DNA from: Tsukamurella sp. TY48
Lineage (GTDB): Bacteria; Actinomycetota; Actinomycetes; Mycobacteriales; Mycobacteriaceae
Assembly (NCBI RefSeq): GCF_019656655.1
Contig: NZ_BPMV01000001.1
Span: 1,736,001-1,800,000, forward strand
Reading direction: 5' to 3'
Length of the DNA: 64,000 nucleotides
Below the pieces are notes generated by a model. It worked only from the letters and a program-made list of their open reading frames with translations, did no database searches and was not told where the DNA came from. A program made the translations under genes and the position numbers. Positions 51,016 to 59,709 of the stretch are shown piece after piece (positions within the stretch are counted from its first letter, which is position 1; every line of letters begins with the position of its first letter).

Positions 51016-51832
51016 CCAGCGGCTCCGCGCGCACGCGCAGCTCATCGTCGGTGAGGAAACCGCGGCGCCAGGCCACCTCCTCGGGCACCCCGATCCGCAA
51101 GCCCTGCCGCTGCTCGATGGTGCGCACGTAGGTGCCCGCGTCGAGCAGCGAATCCACGGTTCCGGTGTCGAGCCAGGCCGTTCCACGGGGCAGCACCTCC
51201 ACCTGGAGCTTCCCGCGGCGCAGGTACTCGAGGTTCACATCGGTGATCTCCAGTTCGCCGCGCGCCGAGGGCTGCAGGCCGGCCGCGATCTCGACCACGT
51301 CGTTGTCGTAGAAGTACAGGCCGGGCACGGCGTAGTTCGACCGCGGGTGCTCCGGCTTCTCCACGAGCGAGAGCGCCGTGCCGTCGGCGTCGAACTCGAT
51401 CACGCCGTACCGCTCGGGATCGGACACCCGGTAGGCGAACACCGCGCCGCCGTCGATGCCGGAGAAGCGCTGCAACTGCGAGCCCAGCCCGGGGCCGTAG
51501 AAGATGTTGTCGCCCAGCACGAGTGCGGCCGACTCACCGCCGATGTGCTCGCGCCCGATGCGGAAGGCGCTCGCCAGACCGTCGGGTTCCGGCTGCACCG
51601 CGTAGGTGATGGCGATGCCGAACTGGCTGCCGTCGCCGAGCAGCCGGGTGAAGGCCTCGCGGTCGTGCGGGGTGGTGATCACCAGCACGTCCGAGATCCC
51701 GGCCAGGATCAGCGTGGACAGCGGGTAGTAGATCATCGGCTTGTCGTACACCGGGACCAGCTGCTTGCTCACGCCCAAGGTGATGGGATGCAGCCTGCTG
51801 CCGGTGCCGCCGGCCAGGATGATTCCGCGCAT
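50960..51832 (-). CDS. rmlA: glucose-1-phosphate thymidylyltransferase
   Basis: A 290-residue enzyme that makes dTDP-glucose, the first step to dTDP-rhamnose. It starts [14 protein letters not shown], with [37 protein letters not shown], and the C-terminal [17 protein letters not shown]. Length and motifs match bacterial RmlA closely. It is divergent from an RmlC-like gene with 52 bp between starts. A longer frame exists upstream but adds nothing conserved. Confidence 0.95.
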   Translation of the reverse strand: MRGIILAGGTGSRLHPITLGVSKQLVPVYDKPMIYYPLSTLILAGISDVLVITTPHDREAFTRLLGDGSQFGIAITYAVQPEPDGLASAFRIGREHIGGESAALVLGDNIFYGPGLGSQLQRFSGIDGGAVFAYRVSDPERYGVIEFDADGTALSLVEKPEHPRSNYAVPGLYFYDNDVVEIAAGLQPSARGELEITDVNLEYLRRGKLQVEVLPRGTAWLDTGTVDSLLDAGTYVRTIEQRQGLRIGVPEEVAWRRGFLTDDELRVRAEPLVKSGYGAYLLNLLAAERN

Positions 51833-51884
51833 TCGCCCATCGTGCCTCAGATGGCCGGTGCGGCGCGCATGACACCATGTTTGC

Positions 51885-52439
51885 GTGCGCATCGAGCAGA
51901 CCGACCTCAACGACGTGGTGCTGTTGATCCCGGAGCCGTTCCGCGATCAGCGGGGACTGTTCACCCGGACCTTCGACGCGGAGGTCTTCGACGCCCACCT
52001 GGGGCGGCCGGGGGCCTCGGCGAGCTTCGTTCAGGATTCGCAATCGCGGTCCCACGCCGGCGTCGTGCGGGGCATGCACGGGCGCTCGGGGCGGGGCGAG
52101 GCGAAGCTGGTGCGGTGCGCGCACGGCGCCGTGCTGGACGTGCTCGTGGACATCCGGCCCGATTCGTCCACTTTCGGCAGGCACGCGACCTTCCGGCTGG
52201 ACGACGACGCCTTCCACCACCTGTACGTGCCGCCGGGCTTCCTGCACGGATTCCAGGCGCTGACGCCGGTGGCCGATGTCTGCTACCGGATCGACCGCCC
52301 GCACGATCCGAAAGAGGACCTGGCGGTGGCTTACAACGACCCAGGTTTAGGGATTCACTGGCCGCTACCTGTGACACTGATCTCACCTCGCGATGCCGCC
52401 GCCGGCTCGTGGAAAGACCTCGTCGAGCGTCTGCGCTGA
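51885..52439 (+). CDS. RmlC-like sugar-nucleotide epimerase
   Basis: A 184-residue cupin of the dTDP-4-dehydrorhamnose 3,5-epimerase family, distinct from the RmlC at 48.1 kb. It keeps the His in VVRGMHGR, the [10 protein letters not shown] loop and the Tyr in DVCYRIDRP, so it may be active. It could be a 3- or 5-epimerase on another 4-keto sugar, or an alternative RmlC. GTG at 51885. It is divergent from rmlA. Confidence 0.85.
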   Translation: MRIEQTDLNDVVLLIPEPFRDQRGLFTRTFDAEVFDAHLGRPGASASFVQDSQSRSHAGVVRGMHGRSGRGEAKLVRCAHGAVLDVLVDIRPDSSTFGRHATFRLDDDAFHHLYVPPGFLHGFQALTPVADVCYRIDRPHDPKEDLAVAYNDPGLGIHWPLPVTLISPRDAAAGSWKDLVERLR

Positions 52440-52515
52440 TCAGCGCGATCCCACTTAGATAGGGGTCCGAAAGGCCTGCTCAAGGCCGCAACTTCGGATC
52501 AACCCCGGGGTGTTC

Positions 52516-52555
52516 TGCAACGCGATTGCACAAGGTATCGTGACGCGGGTAATCG
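52516..52555 (+). promoter_or_regulatory. candidate promoter and inverted repeat before the sugar transferase gene
   Basis: TGCAA-N5-TTGCA forms an inverted repeat at 52516-52530. TTGCAC at 52526-52531 with TAATCG at 52550-52555, 18 nt apart, would make a weak -35/-10 pair. Confidence 0.3.
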
Positions 52556-52596
52556 AGCGGGCCCGCCTCGAACCAGCGGACGGAGGTGCGCGACCA

Positions 52597-54117
52597 ATGA
52601 CGGAACTATCCGCCGAGACCACCCGTGGCGCAGCCGTGCACGCTGGTCAGCCCCCTGCCCCGACGCCCGAGACCGCGCCCTTCTCCGCGCCGGCACCGGG
52701 CGACCGCTCCACCACCACCCCGAGCCTGCCGCGGGGCGCCGTCCTCACCGACGATCTGGTCGTGGCCGCCGTCGCCTCCGCCTCCGGGATCGCCGCCGCC
52801 ATCCGCGCGGGCGCTGCCCCGCTGGCCTCGGTGATCATCATCCTCGCGATCCATGCGATCTGGGTGGGTGCGCTGAGCAGCTCCCGCGCCCTCGCCGTGC
52901 CGCTACTGCGGCTGGGTTCGGCCGAGTACCGCCACGTCATCCAGGCCACCATCGTGGTCTTCGGCATCACGGCCATCGTCGAGGCCTACGTGCACACCCC
53001 GCTCCTGCAGTCCGTCATGCAGGCCTCGTTCCCGGTCGCCCTGGGCGGCGTGCTCCTGTGCCGCCTGCTGTGGGGACGCCGCGTCCGCGCCCACGACAGC
53101 CGGCAGTTCCGCACTCCCACGCTGGTGGTGGGCAGCTACTACGCCAGCCGGGCCACCGCCGCGGCACTGCTGCGCGAGACGCGCACGGGCGCCGAGGTGG
53201 TGGGGATCTGCCTGCCCGAGAGCGAGTCCGAGCTGCACGAGGTGGTCCCGCTCGACGATGGCACCAAGGTCCCCGTGATCGGATCCGATCAGACCCTGCT
53301 CGCCGCGATCGACAGGACCGGCGCGCGGGCCGTGGCGCTCACCCCGACCGACACCCTCGGCCCCGGCGATCTCCGCAAGCTCATCTGGGAACTGGACGAG
53401 AAGCAGGTCGAGCTGGTGCTCGCCCCCGGCGTGGTGGACGTGGCCGGACACCGGGTGCTGTACCAGGCGGTCAGCGGCATGCCGATGCTGTCCATCGCCC
53501 GACCGCAGCACCGCCGGGCCGACAGTCTGGCCAAGCGCGCCTTCGACATCGTCTTCGCGCTCGCCGCGCTGCTGTTCACCCTGCCGCTCACCGTGGCCGT
53601 CGCGATCGCGATCAAGATCGATTCCCGCGGCCCGCTGTTCTACCGGGCCGAACGCGTCGGTGCGCGCGGCCGGACCTTCCGCATGGTGAAGTTCCGCAGC
53701 ATGGTCGACGGTGCCGACAGGTACCGGGACACGCTGGCCGACAAGGACGTCGGCGCCGGCGTGCTGTTCAAGATCCCCGACGATCCCCGGGTCACGCGGG
53801 TGGGCCGGCTGCTGCGGCGCTACAGCGTCGACGAGCTGCCCCAGTTCATCAACGTGCTCACGGGTGAGATGTCCGTGGTGGGTCCGCGGCCGGCGCTGCC
53901 CGCCGAGGTCGCGCAGTACCCGCCGGTGATGCGCCGCCGGCACCTGGTCAAGCCCGGCATCACCGGTGCCTGGCAGGTGAGCGGGCGGTCCGACCTGTCC
54001 TGGGACGAGTCCGTGCGCCTCGATCTGGGGTACGTGGAGAACTGGTCGATCTTCACCGACCTGTCGATCGTCGCGCGCACCGTGCGGACCGTCGTCAGGT
54101 CGAGCGGCGCATACTGA
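52597..54117 (+). CDS. polyprenyl-phosphate sugar transferase (WbaP/WcaJ-type)
   Basis: A 506-residue initiating glycosyltransferase that moves a sugar phosphate to undecaprenyl or decaprenyl phosphate. Helices at about 51-160, a CoA-binding-like domain at 170-290, a further helix at about 310-330, and a C-terminal catalytic domain with VKFRSMVDG, SVDELPQFINVLTGEM and VVGPRPALP. GGAGG lies 10 nt before the ATG at 52597. This step would begin assembly of the repeat unit exported by the flippase. Confidence 0.92.
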   Translation: MTELSAETTRGAAVHAGQPPAPTPETAPFSAPAPGDRSTTTPSLPRGAVLTDDLVVAAVASASGIAAAIRAGAAPLASVIIILAIHAIWVGALSSSRALAVPLLRLGSAEYRHVIQATIVVFGITAIVEAYVHTPLLQSVMQASFPVALGGVLLCRLLWGRRVRAHDSRQFRTPTLVVGSYYASRATAAALLRETRTGAEVVGICLPESESELHEVVPLDDGTKVPVIGSDQTLLAAIDRTGARAVALTPTDTLGPGDLRKLIWELDEKQVELVLAPGVVDVAGHRVLYQAVSGMPMLSIARPQHRRADSLAKRAFDIVFALAALLFTLPLTVAVAIAIKIDSRGPLFYRAERVGARGRTFRMVKFRSMVDGADRYRDTLADKDVGAGVLFKIPDDPRVTRVGRLLRRYSVDELPQFINVLTGEMSVVGPRPALPAEVAQYPPVMRRRHLVKPGITGAWQVSGRSDLSWDESVRLDLGYVENWSIFTDLSIVARTVRTVVRSSGAY

Positions 54118-54122
54118 ACCGG

Positions 54123-54572
54123 ATGCCGGACAGTCCTATCCCCCGCGCCACGCGGTCCGAGAGCGCAGCGGTCGCCGCCGGCGGCGCGGTGGGCGCAGCG
54201 ATCACCTACTACGTGCAGACGCACGCCGACGACACCGGTCAGGGCGCCGCGAGCCTCCCACTGGTGACCCTGCTCCTCGTGGGCGCGGGCTGCCTGGCCG
54301 CGGGTGCGCTCCTCGGTGGCGCCGGCGCCCGGCTGCCCCGCCTTCCCCGCGCCCTCGTGATCGGCTTGCTCTGCGGGATTACGCCGGTGGCGAGCTATGC
54401 GGCGGTGGGCCTGACGGTGCACGCCGGGATCGGCAGCGCCGTCTTCCTGGTGGGCACGCCCGTGGTCGCGCTGATCGCGGGAGTCGCCGGCTACTCCGCG
54501 GCATCCGCCCTCACCCGGCGGTCCGGCGGCCCCGAGGCGCACGCCGTCGACACGGACGGTGCGGCCTCGTGA
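54123..54572 (+). CDS. small membrane protein with distant CrcB-like layout
   Basis: A 149-residue protein with four transmembrane helices. It starts GGAVGAAITYYV and later has GLLCGITPVASYAA, similar in position to the CrcB/Fluc blocks GGALGALARY and G-x-GG-x-TTFSTF. The conserved Asn and Phe residues needed for fluoride transport are missing, so I do not call it a fluoride channel. It begins 5 nt after the sugar transferase gene and overlaps the next gene by 4 bp (GTGA). Confidence 0.65.
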   Translation: MPDSPIPRATRSESAAVAAGGAVGAAITYYVQTHADDTGQGAASLPLVTLLLVGAGCLAAGALLGGAGARLPRLPRALVIGLLCGITPVASYAAVGLTVHAGIGSAVFLVGTPVVALIAGVAGYSAASALTRRSGGPEAHAVDTDGAAS

Positions 54573-54946
54573 TCGTCACCGCGTTCGCCGCGGCCGGTGG
54601 GGCGCTGGGCGCGATCGTCGCCTACCGCAGCGCCCGCCTCTCGCCGGAGAACCGCGCCACCGCGCTGCTGCTGTTGGTCGCGGCAGCATCGATGGCGCTG
54701 GGGGCGATCGCCCGGGCGGGCGCCGCGGCGCACGCCTCCCCGGTCGGGGCCTTCCTCACCGGATTGTGCGGAACGATGGTCTCCTTCGCGGCGCTGGCGT
54801 GGTGCCTGGTGCGCGCCGAGCGCCCGGTGCGGGCCGCGGCGGCGGTCGCGGTGATCGTGGGGGCCTCGGTGGCGGCGGCGATGCTCGGCTACCTGGCCTT
54901 CGACCTGCTGGGCCTGGCGTACGTGAAGCTGCCCCGGGTGGGCTGA
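54569..54946 (+). CDS. small membrane protein, partner of the preceding gene
   Basis: A 125-residue protein with four helices. It has GGALGAIVAYRS and GAFLTGLCGTMVSFAALAW, again CrcB-like in layout but without TTFSTF. The pair could form a heterodimer like tandem Fluc proteins in Gram-positive bacteria. GTG at 54569 overlaps the preceding stop. Function is not known. Confidence 0.65.
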   Translation: MIVTAFAAAGGALGAIVAYRSARLSPENRATALLLLVAAASMALGAIARAGAAAHASPVGAFLTGLCGTMVSFAALAWCLVRAERPVRAAAAVAVIVGASVAAAMLGYLAFDLLGLAYVKLPRVG

Positions 54947-54954
54947 GCCCGCGG

Positions 54955-55512
54955 TCAGCAGCCGCCCTGCACGGTGGCCTTGAGCATGGCGAAGCTCTGG
55001 TAGAGGTAGATGAGCTCCCAATCGGCGGGGCCGAAATCGTAGCCACGCGGCACCGCGCGCGTCACGGTCTCCCCGGCGAAGCAGTTACCGAAGATGAAGC
55101 GGGACCGCGGCAGGTGGTACCGCCAGCTGATCACAATCACCTTCTTCCAGCCGCGTTCCTTCGCGAGCCGCTCGGTGAACAGGGCCTCACCGCGGGTGGT
55201 GGAGGGATCGGGCACCTCGCACAGCACCTCGATCCCGTCGATCCGCCGATCGCACAGCGGGGCCATCACCGGATCGTGCGACTCGTACGGGTTCGACAGC
55301 ACGACCGTGGACGCGTAGCCCTCCCGGGCCAGATCGATCCCGTACTGCTCGCGACCGTCGTGTTCGCCGCCGAGGACCACCACCGCGTCCACGCGTTCGA
55401 GCGGATCCTCCTTGGCCTTGCCGAACATCGGGTAGCCGACGGCCGCGACCACGCCGAGGACCACGACCACGAGCACGGCCGTACTCCAGATCGCGATCTT
55501 GATCTTCGACAC
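54955..55512 (-). CDS. DUF218 (YdcF/SanA/ElyC) protein
   Basis: A 185-residue protein with an N-terminal transmembrane anchor (about 5-27) and a DUF218 domain: VDAVVVLGGEHDGR, then TRGEALFTERLA and VIVISWRYHLPRSRFIF. Relatives such as ElyC and SanA act in envelope integrity; the biochemical role is unresolved. It sits between polysaccharide-related genes and a lipase. Confidence 0.85.
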   Translation of the reverse strand: MSKIKIAIWSTAVLVVVVLGVVAAVGYPMFGKAKEDPLERVDAVVVLGGEHDGREQYGIDLAREGYASTVVLSNPYESHDPVMAPLCDRRIDGIEVLCEVPDPSTTRGEALFTERLAKERGWKKVIVISWRYHLPRSRFIFGNCFAGETVTRAVPRGYDFGPADWELIYLYQSFAMLKATVQGGC

Positions 55513-55550
55513 GGCCGCCAGACTACCGGCAGCTCAGCGGCGGGGAGGAA

Positions 55551-56849
55551 TCAGAACCGGCCGCCCGCGGCCACCCGGGCCGCGGTGCCCACCAGCCGCA
55601 GAGTGCGGCCGATCTGCTTCGGCGAGGCCATGATCGAGCGGCTGTGCCGGTGCCCGGCGGCCCCGGCCGGCTTACCGTCGAGCCGGTCGGCCAGCCAGCC
55701 GAGCAGCAGGGGCGCCGACATGAAGTGCATGGAGAAGTGGTCGCTCCACTGGTCGGTGCGGTACTCGACGTGGGTACCGCCGGCGGCGTAGCGGCCCACG
55801 TGCGCGGCGGCGTCCTGCTCCGGGGAGATCTGGTCCTTGGTGGACTGCACCACGAGCATCGGCACCGTGGGGGCCGACTGTCCGGGGCGGATGTCGTCGA
55901 AGATCTCCAGCAGCTTGGGCAGCCGCGCGATCTCGTCGAAGGGCAGATCGCAGTAGTAGCCGAAGTCCTTGTGCGCCATCTTGCGGATGGCCCGCTCGGG
56001 CGACCATTCGAGGGCGTCCTCGTAGAACAGCTTGCGGCCCTTGTCGTCCACGTGCTCGGCCAGTACCTCACGCAGGGTGGGGTACTCGCGGGCGAGCGCC
56101 GCGATCACGAGGGTGGGGAGCCCGGTGAAGAGCGTGTTGTTGAGGTAGACGAAAACGTTGCCCGGATCGGAGACCGGGGCGCCCACGGCACTGGCGATGA
56201 GGTTCAGCTCGGGCGCGTACGTGGGTGCGGTCTCCGCCGCCCAGACGGTGGCGAGCCCGCCGCCGGAGTAGCCCCACACGCCGATGCGGGTGTCCGGCGC
56301 GAGGTCGAGCGGGGCGTGCGCGAGGCAGGCGCGCAGGCCGTCGAGCACCATGTGGCCGGGCTCGCGGGGGATGCCCCAGCGGCCGGTCTGGCCGCCGTGG
56401 TCGGGCACCGAGACGGTCCAGCCCTTGGCCACGGCCGCGGCGATGAACAGGTACTCGATCTGCGGGAACGAGGCGTCCTCGGTGCGCACGCCGTGCTGGA
56501 GCACGTACGAGGGGAAGGTCTTGGGGTGCAGCGAGTCGATCGCGCACTGGTACGAGACCAGCGGGGCACCGGGCTTCGCGCCGCGGCGGGGCGCGATCAC
56601 AGTGGTCACGGTGACCTCGGGCTCGCCGTGCATGTTGACGGTGCGGTAGAGCAGCTGGGTGGCGCGCACGCGCTGCTTGATCCGGCCCAGGAAGCCGACG
56701 GTGACGTCGCGGTAGCGCAGCACGGTGCCCACGGGGGCCTCCGCGAAGCCTGCGGGTGCGTCGAAGAACGGATCGACGCCCACCTGCTGCGGCTCCGCGG
56801 GTGCGGGCCACTGCTCGGCGGTCTCGAGGCGCGTGCTCACGGCCGTCAT
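55551..56849 (-). CDS. secretory-lipase (LIP) family hydrolase
   Basis: A 432-residue alpha/beta hydrolase of the secretory lipase family. The nucleophile lies in GVWGYSGGGLAT, and the block PQIEYLFIAAAVAKGWTVSVPDHGG is typical. There is no clear signal peptide, so it may be cytosolic or exported by another route. GGAGG lies 6 nt before the ATG at 56849. A perfect 10-bp inverted repeat (56894-56920) lies upstream as a candidate repressor site. Confidence 0.85.
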   Translation of the reverse strand: MTAVSTRLETAEQWPAPAEPQQVGVDPFFDAPAGFAEAPVGTVLRYRDVTVGFLGRIKQRVRATQLLYRTVNMHGEPEVTVTTVIAPRRGAKPGAPLVSYQCAIDSLHPKTFPSYVLQHGVRTEDASFPQIEYLFIAAAVAKGWTVSVPDHGGQTGRWGIPREPGHMVLDGLRACLAHAPLDLAPDTRIGVWGYSGGGLATVWAAETAPTYAPELNLIASAVGAPVSDPGNVFVYLNNTLFTGLPTLVIAALAREYPTLREVLAEHVDDKGRKLFYEDALEWSPERAIRKMAHKDFGYYCDLPFDEIARLPKLLEIFDDIRPGQSAPTVPMLVVQSTKDQISPEQDAAAHVGRYAAGGTHVEYRTDQWSDHFSMHFMSAPLLLGWLADRLDGKPAGAAGHRHSRSIMASPKQIGRTLRLVGTAARVAAGGRF

Positions 56850-56893
56850 ATCGGTCCTCCTGATTCGGCGGTCCGTGCGACCATACACGGCTT

Positions 56894-56920
56894 TGGGACA
56901 GATCTGAATAATCTGTCCCA
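56894..56920. promoter_or_regulatory. candidate operator, TGGGACAGAT-N7-ATCTGTCCCA
   Basis: A perfect 10-bp inverted repeat with a 7-base spacer lies 45 bp upstream of the lipase start. The size suits a TetR-type repressor. The same region would hold the promoter of the small plus-strand gene at 57013. Confidence 0.65.
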
Positions 56921-57012
56921 TTCAACGATGGTGAACATCCGATGAACCGGCCTCAAGAATCCGTTCCACCGGCTAGCTTTGCTGATTCCGACATCTAGAA
57001 GAGGTGACCGCC

Positions 57013-57156
57013 ATGACCCCCGGTGATCGAGTGCAGCTCCGCGACGAGGCGCTGACCTACGGAACGGTGCTCCGGACCGAGAAGGACGCGGTCTCGGTGA
57101 AGCTCGACGACGGCCGCGCCGTCGCGGTCGACCGCGAGGATCTGGTGCTGCTGTAG
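57013..57156 (+). CDS. small 47-aa protein, SH3-like barrel candidate
   Basis: A short frame starting MTPGDRVQLRDEALTYGT and ending DREDLVLL. Alternating strands with GD and DDGR turns suggest a small SH3- or Tudor-like beta barrel, as in other short regulatory or RNA-binding proteins. AGAGG lies about 10 nt upstream; a GTG at 57004 is an alternative start. Codon use has high third-position GC, supporting real coding. It lies between the lipase operator and a TetR gene. Confidence 0.6.
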   Translation: MTPGDRVQLRDEALTYGTVLRTEKDAVSVKLDDGRAVAVDREDLVLL

Positions 57157-57163
57157 TTCCGGG

Positions 57164-57793
57164 TCAGCGCACGCCCGCGGCGAGCAGGGTCAGGGTGCTG
57201 CGCATGGTGTCGATCACCGGCTCGGCGGACAGGGTGGGATCGACGGCGCGCTGGATGCCGAGCCCGATACCGGCGCTGAGCAGGAGATCCGCGGTGGCCT
57301 CCAGCTCGTAGAGTTCCGCCTCCGCCTCGGCCACGTCGATGTCCTCGTCGTCGGCGCCCAGCAGGCCGCGCAGCATGTCCACCACCGTGCGATGCGCGGC
57401 GGTGCGGAGTTCGACCACCATCTCCCGCAGCTTCGGATCGTTGCGGGAGACGGTCACGAACTCGAGTTCGAGCATCGTCCAGCCCACATCGCCCACGGTG
57501 CGCTCGACCCACTCGGCGAGGCCGTCGATGCGGTCCTGCAGATCGCCCGGACCGGTGATGAGCGCCGCCATCTCGGCGACCTTCTCCTCGTGCAGGTCCT
57601 GCAGCACCTCGCGGCACAGATTCGGCTTGTCGACGAAGTTCGAGTAGACGGCGCCCTTGGAGTAGCCGGCCCGATCGGCGATGTCGTCGAGGCTGGCCGC
57701 CGCGTAGCCCACGGCCAGGAATCGCTCGCGGGCGGCGATCAGCAGATCAGCACGGGTCTGCGCGCGTTGTTCCGCCCGGGTCAGCCTCGCCAT
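57164..57793 (-). CDS. TetR-family transcriptional regulator
   Basis: A 209-residue repressor with the N-terminal helix-turn-helix AASLDDIADRAGYSKGAVYS and a ligand-binding helical domain. The ATG at 57793 fits the family start (ARLTRAEQRAQTR). It is divergent from an SDR-patatin-monooxygenase operon, and an inverted repeat at 57818-57858 lies between them. It probably represses that operon in response to a lipophilic ligand. Confidence 0.9.
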   Translation of the reverse strand: MARLTRAEQRAQTRADLLIAARERFLAVGYAAASLDDIADRAGYSKGAVYSNFVDKPNLCREVLQDLHEEKVAEMAALITGPGDLQDRIDGLAEWVERTVGDVGWTMLELEFVTVSRNDPKLREMVVELRTAAHRTVVDMLRGLLGADDEDIDVAEAEAELYELEATADLLLSAGIGLGIQRAVDPTLSAEPVIDTMRSTLTLLAAGVR

Positions 57794-57817
57794 GCGAAAA
57801 GGATAACGCCCTCCGGT

Positions 57818-57858
57818 ATTCAAAAACCACCAGTATTCAGATACCGTGGGTTTTGAAT
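57818..57858. promoter_or_regulatory. candidate TetR operator, 13-bp inverted repeat
   Basis: ATTCAAAAACCAC (57818-57830) pairs with GTGGGTTTTGAAT (57846-57858) with one mismatch. A second, inner pair GGTAT/ATACC (57815-57819 and 57841-57845) overlaps it. The site is in the gap between the TetR gene and the SDR operon. Confidence 0.65.
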
Positions 57859-57889
57859 GGTCCGTGCGGACCCGATGGAAGGACTCGCG

Positions 57890-58783
57890 ATGGCGGCATG
57901 GAACGGCCTACTCCCGATCGGCGGCAAGCGCCGCCCCGACCTCAACGGTGCCGTGGTGGTGATCACCGGCGGCGCGCGCGGCATCGGCGCGGCCACGGCG
58001 CGGCTGTTCGCCCAGCAGGGGGCCACGGTGTGGATCGGTGATGTCGATGTCGAGGTGGCGGCCGAGACCGCCCGCGGCATCCCCGGCGCCCACGCCGGCC
58101 GCCTCGACGTGACCGACCGCGCATCCTGGACCGCCTTCCTCTCCGAGGTGACCGCGGAATCGGGCCCGGTGGACGTGCTCGTCAACAACGCGGGCGTGAT
58201 GCCGCTCGGCCATTTCGAGACCGAGGCGGAGTCCACCACCGACCTGATCCTGGACGTGAACGTGCGCGGCATGCTCAACGGCATGCGCGCCACCATCCCG
58301 TCGATGGTGACCCGCGGCCGCGGCCACGTGGTGAACGTGGCGTCGATGGCCGGGATGATCCCGATCCCCGGCATGCTCACCTACAACGCCAGCAAGTTCG
58401 CCGCGCTCGGCGCCTCACTCGGGGCGCGCCGGGAGTACGACGGCACCGGCGTCGCGGTCTGCGCGATCCTGCCCGCCGCGGTGCGCACCGAGCTCTCCTC
58501 GGGCGCGCAGCTCGGCGGTGCCCTGCCCACGGTGGACCCCGAGGACGTCGCGGCCGCCGCCCTGGACACCCTGCGCACCCGCGCGGCCCGCACCTCGGTG
58601 CCGAAGTGGGTGGCACCGGGCTGGAGCCTGGTGGAGGCCTTCGTCCCCGAGCCGGTCGAGCGGCTCGCACGCAGGCTCGCCGGCGACCGCCGCGCGCTCG
58701 ATGTGGACGGCTCGGCGCGCAAGGCCTACACCGACCGGATCGAGCGGCACGCCTCCGCACACGCCGAGGAGGCCACCCGATGA
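57890..58783 (+). CDS. short-chain dehydrogenase/reductase
   Basis: A 297-residue SDR. The cofactor motif is ITGGARGIG, the structural motif VNNAG, and the catalytic YNASK is present with the Ser in NVASMAG. A C-terminal extension of about 50 residues is typical of SDRs that act on lipids or long-chain substrates. I prefer the ATG at 57890 because GGAAGGA lies 7 nt upstream. It is the first gene of a coupled operon and overlaps the patatin gene by 4 bp. Confidence 0.9.
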   Translation: MAAWNGLLPIGGKRRPDLNGAVVVITGGARGIGAATARLFAQQGATVWIGDVDVEVAAETARGIPGAHAGRLDVTDRASWTAFLSEVTAESGPVDVLVNNAGVMPLGHFETEAESTTDLILDVNVRGMLNGMRATIPSMVTRGRGHVVNVASMAGMIPIPGMLTYNASKFAALGASLGARREYDGTGVAVCAILPAAVRTELSSGAQLGGALPTVDPEDVAAAALDTLRTRAARTSVPKWVAPGWSLVEAFVPEPVERLARRLAGDRRALDVDGSARKAYTDRIERHASAHAEEATR

Positions 58784-59709
58784 GCCGCGCCCTGGTGATC
58801 GGCTGCGGCGGCACCATCGGCGGCGCCTGGACCATGGCCGCCCTCGCCGCGCTGGCCGATCAGCTCGACTGGGATCCCCGTGAAGCCGCTGTGCTGCAGG
58901 GAACCTCGGCCGGCGCCGAGATCGTGACGATGCTCTCCGGCGGCTGTTCGCCGCACGATCTGGTGGCGATGCAGGAGGAGAGCACCGACGACCCGGTGCT
59001 GATCCGCCACCTCGCGGCGACCCCGGCACCGCTGCCCCGCATCCCCTTCTCGCTCCCCACCCAGCCGTCCACGCTGTGGAGCCGCACCGGTGGTCACGCG
59101 CCCCTCACGGGCATCGCGCCGCGCGGTCGCGGCGACGCGAGCTGGTTGCAGGAGCTCGCGGATTCGACGCTCGGCCCGGGTGCTCCGGTCCCCGACCGGG
59201 CGCGCCTCGTCGCCTACGAACCCGCGACCGGCGAGCGCGTGGCCTTCGGGGCGCCCGGCGCACCGTCGGCGACGGCGGGTGAGGCGCTGCGCGCGTCCTG
59301 GGCCATCCCCGCCTGGATGCCGCCGGTCACCATCGGCGGCCGCACCTTCGTGGACGGTGGCGCCGCCTCCACCGCCTCGCTCGATCTGGTGGGCCCCGAC
59401 GATGCCGACGAGATCTACGCCATCGTCTCGATGGCCTCGGCGCCCGGCGTCCGCGGTCCCGGCCTGGGCGGACTGCTCGAACAGGCCGTGCTGCGCCGGC
59501 CCATGTCCACCGTCTTCTGGCGCGAGGTGGCGGTGGCCCGGGCCCGGGGGCAGAAGGTCACCGTGATCGCGCCCGACGGTGCCGATCTCGCCGGGCTCGG
59601 CGCGAACTTCATGGCGCGGGGCAAGCGGGCGCAGGCCTTCGCTTCCGCGCAGCGCACCGCACCCGAGGCCGTGCGGCGCGCACTGTCCGGCGAGGCGGTG
59701 ACCCGGTGA
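58780..59709 (+). CDS. patatin-like phospholipase
   Basis: A 309-residue acyl hydrolase. The oxyanion-type loop is GCGGTIGGAW, the nucleophile is Ser43 in LQGTSAGA, and the catalytic Asp lies in FVDGGAAS. It is probably cytoplasmic and acts on phospholipids or other acyl esters. It overlaps the SDR and the monooxygenase genes by 4 bp each, so all three are expressed together. Confidence 0.9.
   Translation: MSRALVIGCGGTIGGAWTMAALAALADQLDWDPREAAVLQGTSAGAEIVTMLSGGCSPHDLVAMQEESTDDPVLIRHLAATPAPLPRIPFSLPTQPSTLWSRTGGHAPLTGIAPRGRGDASWLQELADSTLGPGAPVPDRARLVAYEPATGERVAFGAPGAPSATAGEALRASWAIPAWMPPVTIGGRTFVDGGAASTASLDLVGPDDADEIYAIVSMASAPGVRGPGLGGLLEQAVLRRPMSTVFWREVAVARARGQKVTVIAPDGADLAGLGANFMARGKRAQAFASAQRTAPEAVRRALSGEAVTR

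Noticed and set aside
54123-54946. Fluoride channels (CrcB/Fluc)
   Set aside because: The conserved Asn and the TTFSTF segment are absent; only the overall layout agrees.
29087-55512. Complete capsule locus with export kinase and outer-membrane parts
   Set aside because: No tyrosine kinase, phosphatase or Wza-like gene is seen, so only Wzx, Wzy, Wzz-like and transferase parts can be claimed.
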